Below are positions 9,121 through 17,059 of a stretch of DNA of 64,000 nt, one piece after another. Where the stretch lies: the NCBI GenBank assembly GCA_002388665.1, contig DGMY01000025.1, positions 1 to 64,000 of the forward strand. The letters run 5' to 3'. This stretch comes from Opitutia bacterium UBA4506 (GTDB lineage: Bacteria > Verrucomicrobiota > Verrucomicrobiia > Opitutales > Puniceicoccaceae). The position numbers and the translations under genes were made by a program. A model generated the notes under the pieces. The model was not told the DNA's origin. It did no database searches and saw only the letters and a list, made by a program, of their open reading frames with translations. Within the stretch, counting starts at the first letter, position 1, and each line of letters begins with the position of its first letter.

Positions 9121-9741
9121 ATGTCGAAGGGGTTTCTGGTGCTGTTGTGTTTTCTCACAATCGAGTCTCTCTCTGGAGCTCCACGCGAGATCGTCACCAT
9201 TACCAACCAGGAGGGAGTCAGCATCGAAGCCGAGGTCCTGTCCGTGGTCGAGACCACCGATCGCTCCCGCTTCCTCTGCTTCCGCAAGCCCAAGGGAAAA
9301 GACATCTACCTCTACCCTTTCACTTCCCTCAATCGACAGTCCCTCGAGTACCTCTCCGTCACTTTCAAGGGAAGCGGGCTCGTCGTCGCCGACGGCCTGA
9401 CCGGCCCCCAGCTCGACATGCTGGAAGAGTATCTCGCCGCCAGTCCGCGTGAGCGCCTTGTACTTGAACTGAGGGATGCCCGCAAAACCGAGGCCTTGCT
9501 CGAGCGCGAGTGGTCCCGCCTACAGGCGCAGACCAACCGGCTCCAAATGCAGCTTGCCCAAGCCAAAGATCCCACCCAGCGCGCCCACATCCAAAACCTT
9601 TTTCGCCAATCGCTCCGTGCCCGCGACCGCACCGGAAAACAACTCGTCCTCCTCCAGGCAGAAATCCGCCGGATGGAGGACCGAATCGAATTTCTCAAGA
9701 AAATGGGCATTCCCATCGAAGATGATCCTTTCGCCGAATAG
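9121..9741 (+). CDS. Exported coiled-coil hypothetical protein
   Basis: From ATG 9121 the 206-aa product begins with a signal peptide (MSKGFLVLLCFLTIESLSGA). Next is a small beta-rich region of about 70 residues resembling SH3-like modules seen in exported proteins of this phylum (VTITNQEGVSIEAEVLSV, YLYPFTSLN). The rest is a long charged coiled coil (about residues 95-190). The longer frame from 9079 would bury the signal peptide. It is the first of a rightward series of small exported proteins; function unknown. Confidence 0.6.
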   Translation: MSKGFLVLLCFLTIESLSGAPREIVTITNQEGVSIEAEVLSVVETTDRSRFLCFRKPKGKDIYLYPFTSLNRQSLEYLSVTFKGSGLVVADGLTGPQLDMLEEYLAASPRERLVLELRDARKTEALLEREWSRLQAQTNRLQMQLAQAKDPTQRAHIQNLFRQSLRARDRTGKQLVLLQAEIRRMEDRIEFLKKMGIPIEDDPFAE

Positions 9742-9760
9742 CCTTTCACTCCCATCGAAT

Positions 9761-10228
9761 ATGAAATCATTAAAAGCGACGTTCCTCTCACTCATCACTC
9801 TCGTCATGGCGGGATGCAACGATACCTCAGGTGATCAACCCGAGACACTGCGATCAGACTACAATGAGAGTCAGATGGATGCAGCCATCAAAAGGGCGAG
9901 GAACTCGATCCCCGAGTTTATTCCGGTACTAGAGTCCGGAGACGCTGAGTCTTTCTCCGTCAAAACTCCAATTACCGACGATAACGGGACGGAACATTTT
10001 TGGATTTCAGATGTGCGGTACGTCGACGGGCAGTTCGTCGGTACAATTGGAAACGATCCGGGAATCGTCGAGTCTGTCACTTTTGGGCAGGTGTGGACCG
10101 TAGGTGAAGATGAGATTTCGGATTGGATGTACATGCGGGACGGGATGATTCATGGAGGCTACACAATCGACCCTCTTCTGGGTGATTCGCCTGAGGATCT
10201 CGCACTACGGTCACGCTTGGTGAGATAA
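9761..10228 (+). CDS. DUF2314 lipoprotein (YegJ-like)
   Basis: ATG 9761 gives a 155-aa product with a lipoprotein signal: hydrophobic helix then a lipobox ending in the Cys of VMAGCN. The rest matches the DUF2314 pattern: a HFWISDVRY strand, FVGTIGNDP, VTFGQVWTV, ISDWMYMRDG and GGYT. E. coli YegJ belongs to this family, whose role is unknown. The frame is open far upstream, but that part lies inside the preceding gene and reads as a shadow. It follows that gene by 19 nt, suggesting one transcript. Confidence 0.8.
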   Translation: MKSLKATFLSLITLVMAGCNDTSGDQPETLRSDYNESQMDAAIKRARNSIPEFIPVLESGDAESFSVKTPITDDNGTEHFWISDVRYVDGQFVGTIGNDPGIVESVTFGQVWTVGEDEISDWMYMRDGMIHGGYTIDPLLGDSPEDLALRSRLVR

Positions 10229-10279
10229 CTACTAGCTGGAATCGCCTCCACCGCTCCTCCCGCCGATAGTCCATAGAAC

Positions 10280-10738
10280 ATGAAAACGTATCTCGCCTTA
10301 CTCTTATTCGCACTGACCCCTCTGACCGGGACCCCCATTGACTCTGACAACCAGCTCAAAAGTACCGCTCTGCACGCAGTCGATCTGCTTTTTTTCCAGG
10401 GCGACAACCAGGCATTTATAGAATTGGTCAGCCCTACCGCGGAAAGAAAAACCGGAGGGCAAGGCTCAGCGGTCGAGGGCTTAAAAAAACAAAAGGAAGG
10501 AAGCTTTACGAGAGCATCCGCAACCGAGATCATATTCGTTACCCCTCAGAATATCGCGGACCTCAAAGAGGAATACCCCGATGATATGTGGGATCAACAC
10601 CGGGCCTCGGTTCACCTGAAGGATGGCCTGGGTTGCCTGGTTTTAGTCGACGTTGGCAAAGAAAAGAAAGGGATGATGTTTTTCGCGTTGAAGGAGATAG
10701 ATGGGCAAATCCGCATCACCTACTTCGACGACAATTAG
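10280..10738 (+). CDS. Exported hypothetical protein
   Basis: A 152-aa protein with a signal peptide (MKTYLALLLFALTPLTGTP). The mature part looks like a compact alpha-beta fold with a helix around LKSTALHAVDLLFFQGDNQAFIEL, similar in pattern to NTF2/DUF-type exported proteins, but I cannot assign a family. It lies 51 nt after the DUF2314 lipoprotein gene on the same strand. Confidence 0.55.
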   Translation: MKTYLALLLFALTPLTGTPIDSDNQLKSTALHAVDLLFFQGDNQAFIELVSPTAERKTGGQGSAVEGLKKQKEGSFTRASATEIIFVTPQNIADLKEEYPDDMWDQHRASVHLKDGLGCLVLVDVGKEKKGMMFFALKEIDGQIRITYFDDN

Positions 10739-10980
10739 AGATCCCAGGTGGATTCAATTACACTCTGGATTGCAACGACCCTCACTCCACTCACTTCGGA
10801 CTCGAATATCGCGCCTCACACATCGGGTGTGTGACTGGATGCTCTTCTTGTGGTTCCGGCGGGGGCGGCTGCGGTGGGGATTACACAACCATTCCCATCA
10901 ATCGAGACGAAGGGATCTGGCTGACGCTAGGTACGTCCTACAATGCTCAACAGGAACCAGGTAGTTTCCGCGACAAATAG
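10739..10980 (+). pseudogene. Possible gene remnant, Cys/Gly-rich
   Basis: Directly after the preceding stop codon, one frame reads about 80 residues that look protein-like (IPGGFNYTLDCNDPHSTHF, then CVTGCSSCGSGGGGCGGDY, then INRDEGIWLTLGTSYN) before a stop at 10978. No ATG, GTG or TTG opens it in a sensible place; the frame runs on backwards as a shadow of the 10280-10738 gene. It may be the 3' part of a decayed gene, or the preceding gene may have lost its tail by a frameshift. The call is weak. Confidence 0.25.
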
Positions 10981-11072
10981 TCTAAAGCGAAATCGAACCC
11001 TCAGCAGACTCTCCAGTTCTCGCGCAACTGGGTCGACACGTGAGATTTTCTACGATTTCATCCAACTGCAGC

Positions 11073-11588
11073 ATGAGAATTCTACCCTTAATTTTCTTCA
11101 TACCTTTCTCAATCGGGACGTCGCTCTTTGCGGAACCCCAGGATCCATTTGCCCCTCAGGGAGATCCTGAGGGGCAAGTTCAAGGTCTCAAAGAGAAGCC
11201 TTACCAGCTCGAGATCGCTTACGGGGAAACCGAGGAAGATCTGCCAACCGACGGTCAATCACTGATGAGATTAGTGAATGCCGATTTTCTCGAAAACGCG
11301 ACTCGGCTGACTGTCGCCACGTCGTCTCAAGACATCGGCGAAATCGAAAAACGAGGTAATTTCGCCCTAGAATATAAGGTGAGTGAACTCGACGACGGGA
11401 CTTTTGACCTAGACATCCACATCACTACCTCTGATGAAACCGGAACGAGGGAGGTAAACTCAGAGGTCCAACTAGAGCTGTCCAAATGGTTCGTTATGGG
11501 AGGATTAACTCGTGAAGATTCTGCCGACCAGAAAATGATCTTCGCGATCGCCATCCAACTGACCCCGAGAACTACTCCTTCGGAGTAA
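11073..11588 (+). CDS. Exported hypothetical protein
   Basis: ATG 11073 yields a 171-aa product with a signal peptide (MRILPLIFFIPFSIGTSLFA). A GTG at 11040 would put 11 residues in front of it. The C-terminal half has the rhythm of secretin-like beta domains (TFDLDIHITTSDE, REVNSEVQLELSKWFVMGGLT, KMIFAIAIQLTP), a weak resemblance that needs structure prediction. Its end overlaps the convergent dehydrogenase gene by 17 nt. A perfect hairpin lies inside the coding region (11149-11177). Confidence 0.55.
   Translation: MRILPLIFFIPFSIGTSLFAEPQDPFAPQGDPEGQVQGLKEKPYQLEIAYGETEEDLPTDGQSLMRLVNADFLENATRLTVATSSQDIGEIEKRGNFALEYKVSELDDGTFDLDIHITTSDETGTREVNSEVQLELSKWFVMGGLTREDSADQKMIFAIAIQLTPRTTPSE
11149..11177. 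repeat. Perfect 12-bp inverted repeat inside a coding region
   Basis: TTGCCCCTCAGG (11149-11160), a 5-nt spacer, then its exact complement (11166-11177). It encodes the segment just after the predicted signal-peptide cleavage site of the exported protein at 11073. There is no T run, so it is not a usual terminator. It could attenuate translation or be a small palindromic insertion kept in frame. Confidence 0.6.
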
Positions 11589-12534
11589 AAAACGACCGAT
11601 TCATAGACGTTTTATCCTCGGAAATCGCCCAGAGCTCAGCGGCCATTTCTTGGTCGAGAGCGACTTCATCCAAAGGGCACTCCCCGACGGGTCCAACCAT
11701 CTGAGCTCTCTTCGTCGGTCCATAATAGCTTCCTGACTCCAACCCCTCTTCGGTCGCACACATAACTTCCGGCCAGGAGCCTTTCTCCGCGGACTGGGCA
11801 ACCACCCGGGAAAGAATAAACCATAGAACTTTGTTAAAGCAGCTGGCCGTATCCTTCAACAGATTCGTTCGCGACGCGCCGGGGTGACAGACTTGGACCT
11901 GGACGCTCCTGCCCTCCTCGCGGATGCGCCGCTGCAACTCGTAGCCAAACATCATCTGCGCTAACTTGCTCTGGGCGTAGGAGTTCCATGCGGTGTACTT
12001 CTTATCAAAATTGAGGTCATCAAACTGAATTTTCTTGAGTCCCATTTTATACGCATTGCTGCCGACAATTACGATGCGCCCGGACGACTGATCAATCCGC
12101 TCAAAGAGCAACCCACAGAGTAAAAAATGGCCGAAGTGATTCACTCCGAGTTGGCTCTCGAATCCGTCGACCGTGAGTTCCCTTAGGGCCACCTGAGCGA
12201 TGGCGGCATTACAGATGAGCGCGTCGATCGAGGGAACCGTTTCCAATACTTGGTCTGCCGCTTCACGCACAGACTCCAATTCCGCCAAGTCCATCCGCAC
12301 GAAGCTGACCGGGGCAGCCGAACCAAATTCCCCTTTCAACCTCGCGATCGCCGCGGCGGACTTTTCGGCATTTCGATTCAACATCACCACTCTAGCGCCC
12401 TTGGAGAGAAACACGCGCGACGCCTCAAATCCCGCCCCCGCGTTCGCTCCGGTGATGACGTAAGTTTTTCCAACGAGAGAACCCAGCCGCTCTGGGGTCC
12501 AGCCTTCGGGGCCGAATTGTTTGTGACTGCTCAT
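11572..12534 (-). CDS. Short-chain dehydrogenase/reductase
   Basis: A 320-aa classical SDR. The cofactor loop TGANAGAGFEA lies at about residue 28, an acidic Asp follows in VRMDLAE, the NAA motif is in ICNAAIA, and the active-site Ser and Tyr-Lys pair are in IVIVGSNAY and YAQSKLAQ. The pattern is close to the WW-domain oxidoreductase/retinol dehydrogenase-like group, which tends to use NADP(H). Substrate unknown. It is divergent from an AraC-family regulator gene 213 nt away, a common pairing that suggests the regulator controls it. Confidence 0.85.
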   Translation of the reverse strand: MSSHKQFGPEGWTPERLGSLVGKTYVITGANAGAGFEASRVFLSKGARVVMLNRNAEKSAAAIARLKGEFGSAAPVSFVRMDLAELESVREAADQVLETVPSIDALICNAAIAQVALRELTVDGFESQLGVNHFGHFLLCGLLFERIDQSSGRIVIVGSNAYKMGLKKIQFDDLNFDKKYTAWNSYAQSKLAQMMFGYELQRRIREEGRSVQVQVCHPGASRTNLLKDTASCFNKVLWFILSRVVAQSAEKGSWPEVMCATEEGLESGSYYGPTKRAQMVGPVGECPLDEVALDQEMAAELWAISEDKTSMNRSFFTPKE

Positions 12535-12631
12535 AACTCTGTAATTTCTAGTTCTAGGATTTCTATTCAGTACCGCTCGAAAATATTTCCTGGCGGCGGG
12601 TGTTTCTTTGCTTGAGAGACGAACGCCCTCA

Positions 12632-12670
12632 CGACAGAAATGACCATATCATTCTTTGATCGACAGAAAT
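12632..12670. promoter_or_regulatory. Direct repeat in the SDR/AraC intergenic region
   Basis: CGACAGAAAT occurs at 12632-12641 and again at 12661-12670, 29 bp apart, close to three helical turns. AraC-family proteins often bind direct half-sites on one face of the helix, and this lies between the divergent SDR and AraC genes. It is a candidate operator only; no -35/-10 pair was assigned. Confidence 0.35.
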
Positions 12671-12747
12671 AGACGTAATCGTTTCAAAAACATGCCTAAT
12701 TGTATCGAACTGTCTATTTAACGCTAATCCCCGAGAATTCCATCAAC

Positions 12748-13635
12748 ATGAGCAAAGAACAAATTAGACACCTCTTGGAAACCCGAATCAGCGCAGATGG
12801 CCTGACGGAAACCGGAGTGAATGGGGTAAGAATGTTCCGGGTGACCGAACCGCTTCGCTGCGCCCCTGCAGTGTACGAACCCGCCGTAGTGGCCATCGTG
12901 AGCGGGGCGAAGGAAGCCATTTTGGACGGAAAGAGATATGTCTACGACAGTAATCAATACCTGTGCTGTCCCACTTCGATGCCTGTCGAGGCGGGCACGC
13001 CAACCGCTTCGCCCGAGAACCCGCTCCTAGGTGTTCTTATCTCTCTCGAAACGAGGGTGATGACCGAAATGACCATCGAGATCGAGAGTGCCGCCGGTGC
13101 CATCCGTCCCACCCCAGCCGGACCGCAGGGGTTGACGCTTGCACGCTGGGACGACGCGTTCACCGAGGCCCTCCTTCGACTGCTGCAATTGGGAACCAGG
13201 CCTTCGGATGCTGCGGTTCTGGGAGAAGGACGCCTGCGGGAAATCTACTACGCGATCCTGAACGGAGAGGCGGGGCACTCCGCAAGGAGGGCATTTGGTG
13301 TAGGCAACGAAACCGCTAGGGCCATTGAGTACCTATCCTCTCATATTGAGAAACCGATCACCATCGAAGACTTGGCTGCCCAAATGGGGATGAGCCGTGC
13401 CGTCCTTCACCGAAAATTCAAGCAGGCGACCACCCTGTCGCCCATCCAGTTCATAAAGTCCATGCGATTGAACAACGCCGCTATGAGAATCGCCGGTGGG
13501 ATGACGGTAAACGAAGCAGCCATGGAGGTGGGATACGTGAGTTCTTCTCAGTTTAGCCGGGAGTTCAAACGCACCTACGGCCAATCTCCCCGACAATGGC
13601 GACAAACCTGCACACCCCCACCCTTCGCCACCTAG
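12748..13635 (+). CDS. AraC-family transcriptional regulator
   Basis: From ATG 12748 the 295-aa protein has an AraC_N-type effector domain (about residues 20-170; hallmark segments PAVVAIVSGAKEAIL and QYLCCPTSMPVE) and a C-terminal pair of helix-turn-helix motifs (IEDLAAQMGMSRAVLHRKFK and VNEAAMEVGYVSSSQFSREF), ending in the family sequence GQSPRQWR. An upstream TTG at 12700 would add 16 residues. Members of this subgroup usually activate a neighbouring oxidoreductase gene; the divergent SDR is the likely target. Confidence 0.9.
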   Translation: MSKEQIRHLLETRISADGLTETGVNGVRMFRVTEPLRCAPAVYEPAVVAIVSGAKEAILDGKRYVYDSNQYLCCPTSMPVEAGTPTASPENPLLGVLISLETRVMTEMTIEIESAAGAIRPTPAGPQGLTLARWDDAFTEALLRLLQLGTRPSDAAVLGEGRLREIYYAILNGEAGHSARRAFGVGNETARAIEYLSSHIEKPITIEDLAAQMGMSRAVLHRKFKQATTLSPIQFIKSMRLNNAAMRIAGGMTVNEAAMEVGYVSSSQFSREFKRTYGQSPRQWRQTCTPPPFAT

Positions 13636-14017
13636 ACCTGCCGAACCGTACGTCTACCTAATTGAGCTCGAAACATCACCTCAAGGTGAGCCTCTGTTCA
13701 TGGGTGTCCTCAAATTCGGCCTCAAATTCTCTTCCTCAAACTCGAGGACGGGGGAAAGACCGACGGCGGCCGATGGCGGGCAATAGTAAGTCCGCGCTTG
13801 TTTGTGACCAATACTTGCGGATAGCCTCGGCGATAACACCCGGGACTGAAGGACATTTCGGAGGGCGAGTTTTTTGGGGGATCCAATCGAGAGGTTCTCA
13901 TAAAAGCGCCCGCCCTCAAATTTCGTCCTTTTCAAAATTTCTCTCTCGGCAGGTCGGCCCTGTTCCCACAACTCTACCATTCGTCTCATCAAATTCAGCT
14001 AGAACCTATTTTCCGTC
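13636..14017. other. 382-nt gap without a convincing gene
   Basis: Between the AraC gene and the potassium channel. The minus strand carries an open frame of 103 codons (13992-13681) reading FEGGRFYENLSIGSPKKLA and further plausible residues; it has no good ribosome-binding site and no recognised family. It could be a decayed gene, a dispersed intergenic repeat or chance. No hairpin terminator with a T run was seen. Confidence 0.4.
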
Positions 14018-14344
14018 ATGATTGCGTTTCTCATTAACGTCTTCCGATTGATCCGAGCCATAGTGATCGGTCTTAAAAAAGATCACGAATTTAGGATCCT
14101 GCTCTTTCTTCTGGTCACCCTTCTCGCTGGTTCAACCACATTCTACACGTGGCATGAATCCTGGAGCGTGATGAACTCCCTCTATTTCTCCGTGGTGACC
14201 ATGTCCACCATCGGCTACGGCGACCTGACGCCCACCACCGTATATTCGAAAGGGTTCACCATCGTTTTCACCTTTCTCTCCACTGGGGTTTTCGTGGCAT
14301 TGAACGCCAAACTCGTGATTCTCATTATAAATAGGAAACGGTGA
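14018..14344 (+). CDS. Two-helix potassium channel
   Basis: A 108-aa membrane protein of the Ion_trans_2 type. Helix 1 is about residues 27-43 (ILLFLLVTLLAGSTTFY), then a pore helix and the selectivity filter TIGYGD (about 64-69), then helix 2 (about 79-103). No RCK or cyclic-nucleotide domain follows, so it is a minimal KcsA-like subunit expected to form tetramers. It stands alone on the plus strand. Confidence 0.88.
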   Translation: MIAFLINVFRLIRAIVIGLKKDHEFRILLFLLVTLLAGSTTFYTWHESWSVMNSLYFSVVTMSTIGYGDLTPTTVYSKGFTIVFTFLSTGVFVALNAKLVILIINRKR

Positions 14345-14461
14345 GGACAATTGGGTCGCATCTCTCTAGCATTGAACCCAACCAATCGAATCTCTATCCC
14401 CAAAACTTGAGCCAGCGGCAGGTCGTCGCGGTAAAAATCGAACTCAGCGAAGCGAATCTCC

Positions 14462-15442
14462 ATGAACGTCACCGTATTCTCCGCCAAGAACTACGACCGC
14501 CACTCCTTTGCCAACTCAGGCAGGGGCCACGAATTCACTTTCATCGAAGATCGCCTTCGCCCTGAAACCGTTGCCCTCGTCGCCCAATCGGACGCGGTCT
14601 GCGTCTTCGTTCACGACATCGTCAACGAGGAGGTGCTCAAGGTCCTCGCAGAAAACAATTGCCGCCTGGTGGCGCTCCGTTGCGCCGGATTCAACAATGT
14701 CGACCTCGACGCCGCCAAGCAGTACGGGATCACCGTGGCCCGGGTCCCCGCATACTCCCCGTACGCAGTTGCCGAGTTTGCCGTCGGGCTCCTGCTTAGC
14801 CTGAACCGAAAGATCCACCGCGCCTACTACCGGATTCGTGAGTATGACTACTCGATCGATGGTCTCGAGGGCTTTGACGTGCACGGGAAGACGGTCGGGA
14901 TAATCGGTACGGGAAAAATTGGCTGTGTGTTTGGTACCATCATGAAGGGGTTTGGCTGCAAACTGTTGGCCTACGACCCCTATCCCAACGAAACGATGCT
15001 GAACCTAGGCGCCCAATATATGCCGCTGGAAGAACTTCTAGCCCGGTCGGAAATCATTAGCCTTCACTGCCCACTCACGCCAGACACCTATCACCTCATC
15101 GACTCAAACAGCCTACAGGACCTTAAAAAGGGTGTGATGATCATCAACACCAGTCGTGGAGGTCTCATCGATGCCGATGCCGCGATCAAGGGGATCAAAG
15201 AGCGCACAATCGGCGCCCTCGGCCTGGATGTCTACGAGGAGGAAGAAGGAATCTTTTTTGAAGATTACTCCGAGGGCATCATGGAGGATGATCGACTGTC
15301 TCGACTGACATCATTCCCCAACGTACTGATTACCAGTCACCAAGCATTCTTCACACGGGAAGCGTTGGCCAATATCGCCGAGATCACTCTCCACAACCTT
15401 GATCAGTACGAGCAAAGCGGAACCTGTGAGTACAGCCTCTAA
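14462..15442 (+). CDS. ldhA: D-lactate dehydrogenase (2-hydroxyacid dehydrogenase)
   Basis: Reduces pyruvate to D-lactate with NADH in fermentation. The 326-aa product has the family length and hallmarks: substrate loop RCAGFNNVDL, helix with SPYAVAEFAVGLLL, dinucleotide motif GIIGTGKIG, the active-site Arg in NTSRGGLID, Glu in LDVYEEEEG and His in TSHQAFFT. The EEEEGIFFEDYS segment is typical of LdhA rather than of glycerate or phosphoglycerate dehydrogenases. The symbol is by similarity; related 2-hydroxyacids may also be substrates. Confidence 0.9.
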   Translation: MNVTVFSAKNYDRHSFANSGRGHEFTFIEDRLRPETVALVAQSDAVCVFVHDIVNEEVLKVLAENNCRLVALRCAGFNNVDLDAAKQYGITVARVPAYSPYAVAEFAVGLLLSLNRKIHRAYYRIREYDYSIDGLEGFDVHGKTVGIIGTGKIGCVFGTIMKGFGCKLLAYDPYPNETMLNLGAQYMPLEELLARSEIISLHCPLTPDTYHLIDSNSLQDLKKGVMIINTSRGGLIDADAAIKGIKERTIGALGLDVYEEEEGIFFEDYSEGIMEDDRLSRLTSFPNVLITSHQAFFTREALANIAEITLHNLDQYEQSGTCEYSL

Positions 15443-15525
15443 ACTGAACGGCCAGCGAGCCGGCGGTTTTCGGATTCCCAATCTTTTCCGTTGCCCTGCC
15501 CGATTCTCGTTCTCAGTTTGACATT

Positions 15526-16662
15526 GTGGAAGGTGGATACCAAGTCATTGCCCGTCGATGGAGACCCAAGCGTTTCGACGATTTGGTCGGGCAGGAGCAC
15601 ATTGTGCGGACGCTCTCAAATGCGATTGAGAAGGAGCGCCTCGCGCACGCCTATCTCTTTATCGGGCCCCGAGGCACGGGCAAAACCAGTACCGCTCGAC
15701 TACTCGCCTGTGCCTTAAACGGATCCGATAAGCCCACTGTTCAATTCGATCCAGACTCCGACTTGGTGAAAGCCATCATGGGCGGGAGCTGCATGGATGT
15801 GATCGAGATTGACGGAGCTTCCAACAACTCCGTCGAACAGGTGCGCGATCTCCGCGAAGATTGCCAATACCGGCCGGCACAATGCCCGTTTAAGCTCTAT
15901 ATCATCGATGAGGTTCACATGCTTTCGCAGGCTGCTTTCAACGCCCTGCTCAAGACGCTCGAAGAGCCACCTCCCCACGTAAAATTCATTTTTGCGACGA
16001 CTGAGAGCAACAAAGTTCTCCCGACCATCGTCTCCCGCTGCCAACGCCTGGAATTTCGCCCGATCGACGATGAAGAGATCGTCAAGCGCCTGGCTGAAAT
16101 CTCGAAAGCAGAAGAGATCAATGTCGAGGATGCCGCACTTCGAGCGATTGCAAAATTGGCCAATGGTGGCATGCGCGACGCCCAGTCCATTCTCGATCAG
16201 CTCATTTCGTTCTGCGGTACTGACCTCGGCGAAAGTGACGTGCTATCGGTCTTCGGGATGGCCGGAGAAACGGATTTAGCCGAACTGGGCCGGGCCCTCG
16301 CCGAGAGTGACTACGAGTCTCTTGTCGCTTGCGCCGATCGATTCAGCCGGGAGGGAAAAGACCTCTCACGAATCCTCACCGATCTGTCGGGGCTCATCCG
16401 CGAAGCCCTCCTCGAAGCAATTCGCAGTGGTGGCTCCAGCCGGAAGCTTGGCCCCACACTAGAGATCGAACCTCTGCTGCGCATTCTCGATGCCTTGAAG
16501 GCCGGCGAACGATCCGTCCAACGAGGGCTTTCGGAACGAGTCAATTTCGAGGTGACCCTTTTGCGGGCCGTGGACCATGCGCGTACTCGTCCTATTGATA
16601 CGGTCATTCGCAAGATCAACGACCTCGTCGGCTCTGAACCTGCGGGGCAAAAAAAAAATTGA
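15526..16662 (+). CDS. dnaX: DNA polymerase III gamma/tau subunit, frame as written (short, gamma-like product)
   Basis: Clamp-loader ATPase. Walker A GPRGTGKTST lies at about 47-56, Walker B IIDEVHM at about 126, the SRC sensor in IVSRCQRLEF, and the lid and collar domains follow. The start is a GTG (VEGGYQVIARRWRPKRF), the usual beginning of the family. The four zinc-binding cysteines of E. coli DnaX are missing: the region reads NGSDKPTVQFDPDSDLVK. The frame stops after QKKN in a run of ten A (16649-16658); the tau tail continues in the +1 frame to 17044. A two-product arrangement by slippage is likely (505 aa for tau, 378 aa for this form). Confidence 0.92.
   Translation: MEGGYQVIARRWRPKRFDDLVGQEHIVRTLSNAIEKERLAHAYLFIGPRGTGKTSTARLLACALNGSDKPTVQFDPDSDLVKAIMGGSCMDVIEIDGASNNSVEQVRDLREDCQYRPAQCPFKLYIIDEVHMLSQAAFNALLKTLEEPPPHVKFIFATTESNKVLPTIVSRCQRLEFRPIDDEEIVKRLAEISKAEEINVEDAALRAIAKLANGGMRDAQSILDQLISFCGTDLGESDVLSVFGMAGETDLAELGRALAESDYESLVACADRFSREGKDLSRILTDLSGLIREALLEAIRSGGSSRKLGPTLEIEPLLRILDALKAGERSVQRGLSERVNFEVTLLRAVDHARTRPIDTVIRKINDLVGSEPAGQKKN
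16648..16662 (+). other. A10 slippage site in dnaX
   Basis: CAAAAAAAAAATTGA: ten A residues then the zero-frame stop TGA. Transcripts that lose one A (or gain two) continue into the tau tail; a -1 ribosomal shift would instead hit a TAG about 11 codons on. This favours transcriptional slippage, as described for Thermus dnaX (A9), over the E. coli A6G ribosomal shift. A homopolymer-length error in the sequence is the main alternative. Confidence 0.6.
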
Positions 16663-17044
16663 GCCCTCACCCGGCTCGTCCGTAGACACTCTCCCTTCCT
16701 CAAAAGAAGATGCGAAGGGTAGCGACATTTCATCAGGCTCCGTTCAGGACGAAGATCGGTCGGATTTCGGAGAGTTATCCGCGAACCCGAGCCCGGACTC
16801 GCTAAACACCGAGCCTCCACCTGCCAGAGAGGAAACCCAATCCCGCCAAGCGCTCGAGCCAGATGAAAATGGAAATGTCGATTTGGAACAAGCCGTTGCT
16901 CAAGCGTCCCACTCTCCGGTCGGTGTCAACCAACTCCAGGCCCTCCTTGAGAAAACACCACCAGAATTACGGCGTCTTCTCGAAGATGAATTTAGCGCGG
17001 AATTCCTCGGACCTATTCGACTCGATCCGGACAAACTCGATTAA
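16649..17044 (+). CDS. dnaX: DnaX tau-specific C-terminal tail (reached by frame change)
   Basis: This frame continues from the A run without a plausible start of its own. It encodes an acidic Ser/Pro-rich linker of about 80 residues followed by a compact helical end (LQALLEKTPPELRRLLEDEF, ending FLGPIRLDPDKLD), which is the layout of tau domains IV-V. It ends 15 nt before rpe. Without it there would be nearly 400 nt of unexplained coding-like sequence. Confidence 0.65.
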   Translation, partial: KKKIEPSPGSSVDTLPSSKEDAKGSDISSGSVQDEDRSDFGELSANPSPDSLNTEPPPAREETQSRQALEPDENGNVDLEQAVAQASHSPVGVNQLQALLEKTPPELRRLLEDEFSAEFLGPIRLDPDKLD

Positions 17045-17059
17045 CCATCCACTTCAGCC

